A stretch of DNA of 64,000 nt from an uncultured Clostridia bacterium (GTDB lineage: Bacteria; Bacillota; Clostridia; Oscillospirales; Acutalibacteraceae), in contig CALAUI010000025.1 of assembly GCA_937892115.1 (NCBI GenBank), forward strand, positions 93,097 through 157,096, written 5' to 3'. Both the position numbers and the translations under genes were made by a program. Positions 35,217-42,265 of the stretch are shown here, in pieces (positions within the stretch are counted from its first letter, which is position 1; each line of letters opens with the position of its first letter). A model generated the notes under the pieces. The model saw nothing but the letters and a program-made list of their open reading frames with translations, ran no database searches and had not been told where the DNA came from.

Positions 35217-37187
35217 ATGGCTGAAGATAACAAAAAAGTGAATATTGAAAGCGGTATTTCGGCGGAGGAACAGTCTGTTTATGAGCAGATAAACGTCAGC
35301 ACCGACGAAATGGTTGCCGAGTACGATTCGGGGCTCTCAAGAGAAGAAAAACTCCGTCTTGAAGCGGAAAAGAAGGATAAGCTTGAAATGGAAGCCATCC
35401 GCCGCGATATTGAGATGAGATATTCTCAGGAGATAAGCGCTACCGAAAAGAGCATTGAAAGCATAGCATCAGACGGCGAAACGGAAACCGTAAAAGCCGA
35501 TGAAGCCAATAAGGCAATGCTTGACGAGATGATAAATCTTGATGCTTTTGTTGACGCTCCCGTAAAGAAGTCCGAAATCAGAAAGCAGCAGAAGACAGAG
35601 AAAAAAGCGGTCAGACAAAAAGAAATAAAGATTATTGACCTTGATGAAAAAAGCTCGCTTTATTCTTATATTTACATTCTCGGTGACGTTATCATTCGCA
35701 GTATTTCCTTTGTCTTTCTGAATATCATTTCCGTTATTTCCGTTCCGTTCAGAAAGCTTCGCTCCTCTTTTTTAAGGAATTTCCGCGAAAAGGGAATCAA
35801 GGATTATTTTGCCTATATGCGCAGTGAATCAAAGCAGTTGCGCAGGGAAATCGCCACCGGCTTCGGTGCTCTTATCGGCGCTCTCGGCAAGCCGAAAACG
35901 GTGCCTTCGTTCATTGCGGGCAATATCAGACGATCCGTCAGAAATCATAATCATTTCATTAAGACCGTCGGCAATATTCTTCTGCCCGTTGTTTCTCTTA
36001 TCATAATGATAGCCGTATTCAATTACTGGAATAACAAAACCTTTGCTCTTAAGGTGCTTTACGGCGACAAGGTGGTCGGATTTATTGAGGACGAAACCGT
36101 GCTCACAAGGGCGGAGGGTATATATTCCGACAGGCTCGCCTCCGACGGTATCAGCTCCGAAGTGACCACAGCCGTATCCGGAGAAAGCATCAGATATGAG
36201 CTTGCGGTCGTTTCACTTGATAAGCTTGACAATGCAGATATTATTTCGGATTCCCTTATTGAAAATTCTGCGGATAATCTCATTCACGCCTGCGGTGTAT
36301 ATATTGACGGCAAGTTCATCTGTGCGGTTATGAATGAAGCGGATGCCAAAACCGTATTCTACAATATCCTCAAGCCCTATGAAGAAACCGCGGAAGAGGG
36401 TTGTGTGCCCGGTATCCTTCAGAATGTTGATTATGTTCAGGGACTTTACAGCAACGTTCCCGAAATAATGTGGGATGCTTCAAAGCTTGAAAAATATATT
36501 TCTGCCAATGATCTCGTCAAGGTCAAGATGACTTATGTTGACACTGAAACCGTCAGCATTCCCTATGCCACCGTTACCACGCGTGATGCTTCAAAATACA
36601 GCGGTTACAGAGTGGTCAACCGCAAGGGACAAAACGGCTCCAAAAACGTAATCACCTCTGTCGTTTATGTTGACGGCGAATTGTATACCACCTATTTTTC
36701 AGAGGAAATCCTTGTTGAACCCGTTGACGAATTGCTTACCGTTGGCGGCCGTACCACCTATGGCGGAGTATATATCGGCGAAGCGTCGGATATGGGCTTC
36801 CTCTGGCCTGCACCCCACTGTCATTACATCAGTTCACCTTACGGCTGGAGACGAAGCGGCTGGCATAAGGGTGTTGACCTTTGTACCAGAAACGGCACCG
36901 CAAAGGGCTCACCCGTCATCGCTTCAAGAGCGGGTACGGTCGAGCTTGTTCAGCGTTCCGGCTCGGGCTACGGCAATATGGTGCTCATAAATCACGGTGA
37001 CGGCTACAAGACAAGGTACGCCCACCTGCTTGATAAATCAATTACGGTAAAAATCGGAGATTATGTAGAGGGCGGTCAGACTATCGGTAAAGTTGGCTCA
37101 ACTGGCAACTCCAGCGGACCTCATCTTCACTTTGAGGTCATTTACAACGGTGAAACCTATAACCCCTCAAAATACATTTCACAGTGA
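35217..37187 (+). CDS. Membrane-anchored M23 peptidase with G5 domain
   Basis: Cell-wall endopeptidase acting on peptidoglycan cross-links. 656 aa from ATG 35217 (TTGGAG upstream; the frame opens four codons earlier without an RBS). Domains: a long charged cytoplasmic region (about 1-245, with a hydrophobic patch at 151-176), one membrane helix (about 252-270), an extracellular linker, a G5 domain (about 440-520, with DTETVSIPYAT and RKGQNGS), and LytM/M23 (about 535-655) with HKGVD, TRYAHL and GPHLHFE, the last two carrying zinc-ligand histidines. The large N-terminal cytoplasmic part is unusual for the family. Confidence 0.9.
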   Translation: MAEDNKKVNIESGISAEEQSVYEQINVSTDEMVAEYDSGLSREEKLRLEAEKKDKLEMEAIRRDIEMRYSQEISATEKSIESIASDGETETVKADEANKAMLDEMINLDAFVDAPVKKSEIRKQQKTEKKAVRQKEIKIIDLDEKSSLYSYIYILGDVIIRSISFVFLNIISVISVPFRKLRSSFLRNFREKGIKDYFAYMRSESKQLRREIATGFGALIGALGKPKTVPSFIAGNIRRSVRNHNHFIKTVGNILLPVVSLIIMIAVFNYWNNKTFALKVLYGDKVVGFIEDETVLTRAEGIYSDRLASDGISSEVTTAVSGESIRYELAVVSLDKLDNADIISDSLIENSADNLIHACGVYIDGKFICAVMNEADAKTVFYNILKPYEETAEEGCVPGILQNVDYVQGLYSNVPEIMWDASKLEKYISANDLVKVKMTYVDTETVSIPYATVTTRDASKYSGYRVVNRKGQNGSKNVITSVVYVDGELYTTYFSEEILVEPVDELLTVGGRTTYGGVYIGEASDMGFLWPAPHCHYISSPYGWRRSGWHKGVDLCTRNGTAKGSPVIASRAGTVELVQRSGSGYGNMVLINHGDGYKTRYAHLLDKSITVKIGDYVEGGQTIGKVGSTGNSSGPHLHFEVIYNGETYNPSKYISQ

Positions 37188-37188
37188 T

Positions 37189-38454
37189 ATGAATAAAATA
37201 TTTGACAGTATTGTTCTTCCCGTGAGGGAATATGAAAGCGAATATGATTGCGGTGACGGAGCGTTTATGCTTGTGTATGAGGATTCTTCTCTTTCCGAGT
37301 ATGAAGCCCTCTGTGAAAACGCTTTGGGCAGCGGATTTGTCACCGTCACCCGTAACATAATTGAAAATAACGAGTATCATACCTTAAGGGGAAAATGCCT
37401 GCTTAACGTATGCTATACACCCTGTGACAGTAAATTGAGAGTAATTGCGGACCCCAATCTCACCGGTTACTCGGTAAAGCCCGTCTATGCGGGCAAGACT
37501 CCCGTTGCTCTCTGGCAGTTTGAGGTGGACCATTCCCTGATTGACTGCGGTATGTGTTATATCGTCAGATGTGACGACGGAAGCTTCTTTGTCATTGACA
37601 GCGCTCATTATTATTCCGTCAACGACGATATTCGTCTTATTGAATTTCTCAGAAGAGTATCGGGTGAAGAGAAGCCGAGAGTTTCCGGCTGGTTCTTTTC
37701 CCACGGTCACGAGGACCATATCGGCAAATTCAACGATATTCTCGCATATTATTCTGACAAGCTTGTCATTGAAGCGGTTTATGTGAATTTCCCGTCCGAA
37801 AATCACCGTGATGCTCCCTGGGGTATTCCCGCATACAATTCAATGATTGATTTCAGACGCCTGCTGAAGGAGCATAAGGAAATCCGTGTAGTCAAGCTTC
37901 ATACGGGTATGCATTTCTGCGTAAGAAATCTTGAATTTGACGTTCTCTGTACCCATGAGGACGTATACCCCGCATCCACCGAGGACTTCAATAATACCTC
38001 CACGGTTATCGTTATGAATGCCTGCGGTACCGTTGTTTCTTTCCCGGGAGATGCTTCCGACCACAGCGACAAGGTACTTGTTGACAGATATAACGAAAAG
38101 CTGAAAGCGGATATTATTCAGGTTTCCCATCACGGACACCATGGCACTTCACCCGAGTTTTACAGACGTACGAGAGCAAAATGCGCTCTGTTTCCCGTTA
38201 CGGTAATCAAATATGACGAGGAATTTCCGAGGCAGGAAAGTAACCGCCTTGCAGTTGAAATCGCCGAGGAGAGCTACATCGCCTCCAACGGCACGGTTGA
38301 AATACCTTTACCCTATGAACCCGGAAAAGTAAAGGTCTATCCGGATGAAACCTTTGAGGATTTTGACGGTATTTTCAACCTCTGGTGTTATGAATATACT
38401 GAGGACAGAAAAAAGCAGCTTTACGCCGATTATCTTTCAAGAGCGGGTAAGTAA
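37189..38454 (+). CDS. MBL-fold metallohydrolase (ComEC-like hydrolase domain)
   Basis: Metallo-beta-lactamase-fold hydrolase of unknown substrate, 421 aa. It starts at ATG 37189, one base after the M23 stop, and is probably translated by coupling since no good RBS is seen; the frame is open further upstream but overlaps the M23 end. Seen: zinc motif FSHGHEDHIGK (about 166-176, H-x-H-x-D-H), FPGDASDHS (about 284) and VSHHGHHGT (about 307), the pattern of ComEC-type soluble hydrolases. An N-terminal extension (about 1-110) is not recognised. No signal peptide, so it is likely cytoplasmic. Confidence 0.82.
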   Translation: MNKIFDSIVLPVREYESEYDCGDGAFMLVYEDSSLSEYEALCENALGSGFVTVTRNIIENNEYHTLRGKCLLNVCYTPCDSKLRVIADPNLTGYSVKPVYAGKTPVALWQFEVDHSLIDCGMCYIVRCDDGSFFVIDSAHYYSVNDDIRLIEFLRRVSGEEKPRVSGWFFSHGHEDHIGKFNDILAYYSDKLVIEAVYVNFPSENHRDAPWGIPAYNSMIDFRRLLKEHKEIRVVKLHTGMHFCVRNLEFDVLCTHEDVYPASTEDFNNTSTVIVMNACGTVVSFPGDASDHSDKVLVDRYNEKLKADIIQVSHHGHHGTSPEFYRRTRAKCALFPVTVIKYDEEFPRQESNRLAVEIAEESYIASNGTVEIPLPYEPGKVKVYPDETFEDFDGIFNLWCYEYTEDRKKQLYADYLSRAGK

Positions 38455-38457
38455 CAG

Positions 38458-38486
38458 TTGACTTTTTATATAATATCTATTATAAT
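38458..38486 (+). promoter_or_regulatory. Promoter of tRNA-Leu
   Basis: TTGACT (38458-38463), 17-base spacer, TATAAT (38481-38486), 39 bases upstream of the tRNA. The spacer contains a second TATAAT-like run. Confidence 0.78.
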
Positions 38487-38525
38487 AGCATTCGGTTTAA
38501 GAGTGGATTTCACGCTTTACCATAC

Positions 38526-38612
38526 GCCGGTGTGGCGGAATAGGCAGACGCAAGGGACTTAAAATCCCTCGCTGGCAACAGCGTACCGGTTCAAGTCCGG
38601 TCACCGGCACCA
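38526..38612 (+). tRNA. tRNA-Leu (anticodon UAA)
   Basis: 87 bases including an encoded CCA. Acceptor stem GCCGGTG (38526-38532) pairs perfectly with CACCGGC (38602-38608), discriminator A, CCA 38610-38612. The anticodon arm reads GGGAC-TTAAAA-TCCC with anticodon TAA; a long variable arm (CGCTGGCAACAGCG) marks a class II tRNA; the T arm contains GGTTCAAGTCC. Confidence 0.97.
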
Positions 38613-38763
38613 ATTGTCGCTTTTTGCGCAGGCGGCAATTTACAGAAGGATCAGACGGTATCTCTGTTTTGCAGGAGATTCAATTGCAGCCGTCCGGTCC
38701 TTCTTGTGTTTATTTAGGTCGTCATATTTCAGATGAATTTTTGATTAAATCCCGTCCTTCACC

Positions 38764-39056
38764 CGCATTTGCCCGTTTTTCTCCTCGAAATACACAAAGT
38801 ATTCCTTCGTCGAAGAAACGAACAACTGCAGGCAAAATCCGGGATTTACTCTTAAAAATTCCTCCGAAATATTCCTCCCGGTATTATGCCGTACGGTTTA
38901 AGATAAACCTCCCATTATTCGCATTTGCCTGTTTTTCTCCTCGAAATACACAAAGTATTCCTTCGACGAAGAAGCGAACAACTGCAGGCAAAATTCGGGA
39001 TTTACTCTTAAAAATTCCTCCGAAATATTCCTCCCGGTATTATGTCGTATGGTTTA
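38764..39056 (+). repeat. Tandem duplication of a 137-bp hairpin-rich unit after tRNA-Leu
   Basis: Two copies, 38764-38900 and 38920-39056, offset by exactly 156 bases and differing at six positions by eye. Each holds a short palindrome CTTCG-N-CGAAG, with the central base T in the first copy and A in the second, an AATAC/GTATT stem next to it, and CGGGA/TCCCG further along. Between the tRNA and the first copy there is a hairpin 38612-38640 (AATTGTCGC / GCGGCAATT) and otherwise nothing. An open frame of 154 codons (38624-39088) crosses both copies because 156 is a multiple of three; it has no RBS and I do not call it a gene. Confidence 0.8.
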
Positions 39057-39126
39057 TGAGGTGGAAATCATCAAACGAAACCAAGTAATTCAAAAAGCTT
39101 TTTATTCTGTATAACAAGTAAAATAA

Positions 39127-39160
39127 TCTCCCCGAATCAATCCGGATTCGGGGAGACTTG
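39127..39160 (-). terminator. Terminator downstream of the NHLP peptide gene
   Basis: Twelve-pair stem TCTCCCCGAATC / GATTCGGGGAGA (39127-39138 and 39145-39156). On the minus strand it is followed by ATTATTTTACTT. It can close the minus-strand peptide operon and may stop tRNA read-through. Confidence 0.75.
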
Positions 39161-39261
39161 TTATATTTGAAATATTTTCTTTGTTATCGGTCTGAAAGGC
39201 AGTTTTTCGTACCGTTTACTGCATTGAATCATCTCCGAAAAAAGAGATTAAATATGCCGAT

Positions 39262-39462
39262 TTAATCTTTTTGGTTATCGCTTATATTTGCCGAAATCGT
39301 ACCGCCGGTCATATTGAAATCGCCTGCGGCATTTACAAGAAAAAGGTCGTTGTCATCAAGCTCTTTTCCGTAGTAATTTTCGGTATCTGCGATAATCTTC
39401 TGAAGATGCTCGTTTTTTTCGAATTTCTGATAATCAAAGAGAGCTTTTAATTTGTTTTCCAT
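39262..39462 (-). CDS. Candidate leader-type precursor peptide of the NHLP system
   Basis: 66-aa peptide from ATG 39462, with GGAGGAAT seven bases before it (the frame opens seven codons earlier without an RBS). It has a charged helical N-terminus (MENKLKALFDYQKFEKNEHLQ), then ELDDNDLFLVNAAG (about 35-48), which resembles the L-x-x-x-E-L-x-x-V-A-G-G end of NHLP/Nif11 and other double-glycine leaders, then an 18-residue tail rich in Gly, Thr, Asn and Asp with no cysteine. The C39 exporter upstream is the expected protease. It may instead be a small regulator of the sigma factor. Not a named family I can be sure of. Confidence 0.6.
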   Translation of the reverse strand: MENKLKALFDYQKFEKNEHLQKIIADTENYYGKELDDNDLFLVNAAGDFNMTGGTISANISDNQKD

Positions 39463-39480
39463 TTTTCTATTCCTCCGAAG

Positions 39481-39557
39481 CATTTGTATTTGTCTTCACA
39501 AATCATTTTCTGTGATTTGCAGCTTTCACATGTTTATACGATGAGAAAATACAAATG
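39481..39557 (-). other. Nested inverted repeats between the sigma factor and the peptide gene
   Basis: Outer perfect 11-bp arms CATTTGTATTT (39481-39491) and AAATACAAATG (39547-39557), enclosing a second hairpin CAAATCA / TGATTTG (39499-39505 and 39513-39519). This lies in the 107-base gap just upstream of the peptide gene. Possible RNA attenuator or processing site, or a DNA operator. Confidence 0.7.
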
Positions 39558-39569
39558 GCTAATATTATT

Positions 39570-40055
39570 TTACGCTTCCAGATATTTTTTCAGCTTTTCC
39601 ATGGCTTTATTCTGTAAAATCTTAACGTAAGCGTAGGAAATATCCATTTGTTCCGCAATCGTCTTGAGAGTTTTCCCAGAGTAATATCTGAGTACGATTA
39701 TATCCCGCTCTCTTTCGTCAAGGGTTTCCAGCGCATTTGCAAGTGCTTCAAGCATTTCGTTGTTGCATACGTCATCCTCAACGGATGAGCCCGCAGGCAT
39801 GGTTTCGGGTATTTCCTCGTGTACGCGCCTTGTGCGGTAATAATCCGTAAGAGTGTTTCTTGCAACTGTGTAAATCCAGGTTGAAAGTGATGCCTTGCTT
39901 TCGTCAAAGCTGTCGATTTTTTCGTAAATCTTCACGAAAACGTCAGAGGTCAGGTCCTCCGCATTATGAGTGTTATTGATTTTTGAAATAAAATATCCGT
40001 ATACCTTGCCGTAATAGGTCTTGTATATTTCTTCCTTATTTACGGATGAATTCAT
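39570..40055 (-). CDS. Sigma-70-family (ECF-like) sigma factor
   Basis: Alternative sigma factor, 161 aa from ATG 40055, with GAGGTG six bases before it; a GTG three codons earlier lies inside that RBS. Seen: region 2 (about 20-85, with YYGKVYGYFISKI, DLTSDVFVKIYEK and STWIYTVARNTLTDYYR) and region 4 helix-turn-helix (about 105-155, with LDERERDIIVLRYYSGKTLKTIAEQMDIS). No anti-sigma factor is adjacent. It follows the ABC transporter by 20 bases on the same strand and precedes the peptide gene, so it may drive the peptide or the exporter. Confidence 0.9.
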   Translation of the reverse strand: MNSSVNKEEIYKTYYGKVYGYFISKINNTHNAEDLTSDVFVKIYEKIDSFDESKASLSTWIYTVARNTLTDYYRTRRVHEEIPETMPAGSSVEDDVCNNEMLEALANALETLDERERDIIVLRYYSGKTLKTIAEQMDISYAYVKILQNKAMEKLKKYLEA

Positions 40056-40075
40056 ATTTGTCACCTCAGCTGTAT

Positions 40076-42265
40076 TTATTCAATATCTAACCGCTGGCGC
40101 TCAACCAGATTTGCAAAATATCCGTTCTTGGCAATCAGCTCTTCGTAAGTTCCTTCCTCGGTGATTTTACCGCCGTCAAGATAAATGATGCGGTCGGCGT
40201 GCTGAATGGTGGAAAGACGGTGAGCAATGACTATTCTTGTGCAGTTAAGTGAATCAATGGCGTCGGATACCTTCTTTTGAGTAATATTATCCAAAGCACT
40301 TGTGGCTTCGTCAAACATCAGTATCTTCGGCTTGGGAGCTACCGCTCTGGCTATCATAAGACGCTGCTTCTGACCGCCGGAAACGCCTCCCTGACCTTCA
40401 CTTATGAGTGTGCTCATTCCCATGGGCATTTCTCTTATATCATCGGCTATGGATGCTATTTCAGCCGCTTCCCACGCCCTGTCAAGCCCAAGCTGGGGAG
40501 CGGTAATGACGATATTTGAATAGATATCGCCGAGAAACAGCTTGCCGTCCTGCATTACAACTCCGATTTTCCTTCGCAGGGATTCGGGGTCGATTTTTGA
40601 TAAATCTTTTCTGTCGTAGGTGATAAGACCCTTCTGCGGGGTTTCAAATCCGAGGAGCAGACGCATCAGCGTACTCTTTCCGCAGCCCGTGGAACCCACG
40701 ATTGCGAGGTATTCGCCCGGCTTTATCTTAAGGGAGAGATTGTCTATTACGTTGGGCATTGAATCGTCATAGCGGAATGAAACGTTACTCAGCTCAATGG
40801 CGCCCTTAAGCTCCGCAATGTTTTCTTTTCCCGTGTGAATCTCCGGCTCGGCTTCGAGAATGGGACGTGCCATTTCAAGCGAGGGACGGATGTTTGCCGC
40901 AGATACCGCAATGGAAACCATCGCTAAAAATGCAGAGGAAACCATGCCGTACGCTGTATTGAATGCGTAATAATCAGCTACCGATACGTGATTATTGATT
41001 GCAATCGCGTACAGAATCAGTACACCGGCAGTGGAAACCGCCAGACTTATTGCACTGCTGAGCTTCAGAAACAGAGGGGGACTGTATTCCGCACGGGCTT
41101 CCCTGGCGTATTGCTTTGCCCAGCGTGAAAACATTCTTTTTTCGGCACCTGCAAGCTTTATTTTCTGAATGCCCGTTATCATTGAATATGAAAGGCCGTT
41201 TGATTTTGACGCTTCTTCCATTTTTTCACGGGTGCTCTTCATCTGTTCGTGTGCGGTCAGAATTGAAAGCACGACCGTTGCAGATGTAATAATCAGCGAC
41301 GGTACGACAAGTGACGGTGCAAATACGAAAACCTGCCCGATATAAATCAGGGAAAACAGAGAAGTGATGCTTGTTATACCGATTGTACTGAATAATGTTG
41401 AGCAAAGCGACTGCACATAGGCGGAACGCTGTGACAGTTCGCCTGCGGAGTATCCTCTGAAAAAGTCGGCGGGCAAGCTCATTATACGGTTCATTACCGC
41501 CGCCTGAACCGCTATATCCTGCTTTATTCCGATACGGTCGCTCATAAGCGATTTGAAAGAATTGAGGAAAAGACTGCTGACGGAAAAGCAGACCATAAAT
41601 ACTGCGAGGGAAATCAGCACCTGGAAATCTCCCGATTCAAGCACATCGTTGAAAAGCCATTTGGTAAACAGCGGCGAAAGAAGTCCCAGAGCGGATGAAA
41701 GAGCCATAAGCAGCAGATATATAACGATATCCGATAAGCTTAACTGCTTTACCATGAAGGTGAGCAGGTCCTTCATTTTCAGACTTTTCTGAGGCAGCGG
41801 CTCATAGAAGCAGACAGCTTCACTGTCAATCAGTTTTTCCGTTTTTCCGTTTACGGTAATCTGCTTCCCCGTTTTGATGTTTTTGATTTTATAACCGGAA
41901 AATTTGCCGGGAATTAGTGCTACCGCAGAGCCGTCTTCCTTTAATGTTCCCAGCATCGCACCGACGCTTCGTTTATGCCAGCCCTTGTCAAGGGTTACTC
42001 TGCGGCTTTTGATACCGAAGGGACGCATACGGTATTCAATCTGCTCTTCAAGGGTTGTTATCTGCGCGGGTATTTCGTCGTTTTCCGGTTTGCAGTGATA
42101 GAATTTAAGTATCTCGTCAATAGCGGAGCCGGCTATTTCATTCTGAGTCAGAGCGTCAAGCAGACGTGTTCCTATTATGGCGTTCGCAATGGAATCCAGG
42201 GCAGATTCAAAATCTCTGTTATCGGATTCTTCACGTGTGAGAAGCTGTTCTTCAAACCAACTCAT
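40076..42265 (-). CDS. NHLP-type ABC exporter without peptidase domain
   Basis: Fused permease/ATPase, 729 aa, matching the second transporter of NHLP/NHLM bacteriocin export systems. Seen: N-terminal region of about 170 residues with no active-site Cys (not a functional C39 peptidase), six membrane helices (about 175-460), and an ATPase with Walker A GSTGCGKST (about 518), signature SGGQKQR (about 623), Walker B ILMFDEATSALD and H-loop IAHRLST. The start overlaps the stop of the C39 transporter by four bases. Likely exports or helps export the small peptide gene product. Confidence 0.88.
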   Translation of the reverse strand: MSWFEEQLLTREESDNRDFESALDSIANAIIGTRLLDALTQNEIAGSAIDEILKFYHCKPENDEIPAQITTLEEQIEYRMRPFGIKSRRVTLDKGWHKRSVGAMLGTLKEDGSAVALIPGKFSGYKIKNIKTGKQITVNGKTEKLIDSEAVCFYEPLPQKSLKMKDLLTFMVKQLSLSDIVIYLLLMALSSALGLLSPLFTKWLFNDVLESGDFQVLISLAVFMVCFSVSSLFLNSFKSLMSDRIGIKQDIAVQAAVMNRIMSLPADFFRGYSAGELSQRSAYVQSLCSTLFSTIGITSITSLFSLIYIGQVFVFAPSLVVPSLIITSATVVLSILTAHEQMKSTREKMEEASKSNGLSYSMITGIQKIKLAGAEKRMFSRWAKQYAREARAEYSPPLFLKLSSAISLAVSTAGVLILYAIAINNHVSVADYYAFNTAYGMVSSAFLAMVSIAVSAANIRPSLEMARPILEAEPEIHTGKENIAELKGAIELSNVSFRYDDSMPNVIDNLSLKIKPGEYLAIVGSTGCGKSTLMRLLLGFETPQKGLITYDRKDLSKIDPESLRRKIGVVMQDGKLFLGDIYSNIVITAPQLGLDRAWEAAEIASIADDIREMPMGMSTLISEGQGGVSGGQKQRLMIARAVAPKPKILMFDEATSALDNITQKKVSDAIDSLNCTRIVIAHRLSTIQHADRIIYLDGGKITEEGTYEELIAKNGYFANLVERQRLDIE

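Noticed and set aside
38624..39088. 154-codon open frame after tRNA-Leu
   Set aside because: Made of two copies of a non-coding repeat; the length of the offset (156) keeps the frame open by chance. No RBS, and Cys, Arg and Lys content is odd.
39481..39557. Terminal inverted repeats of an insertion sequence
   Set aside because: The arms enclose only 55 bases with no transposase and there is no target duplication; they are best seen as RNA or operator structure.
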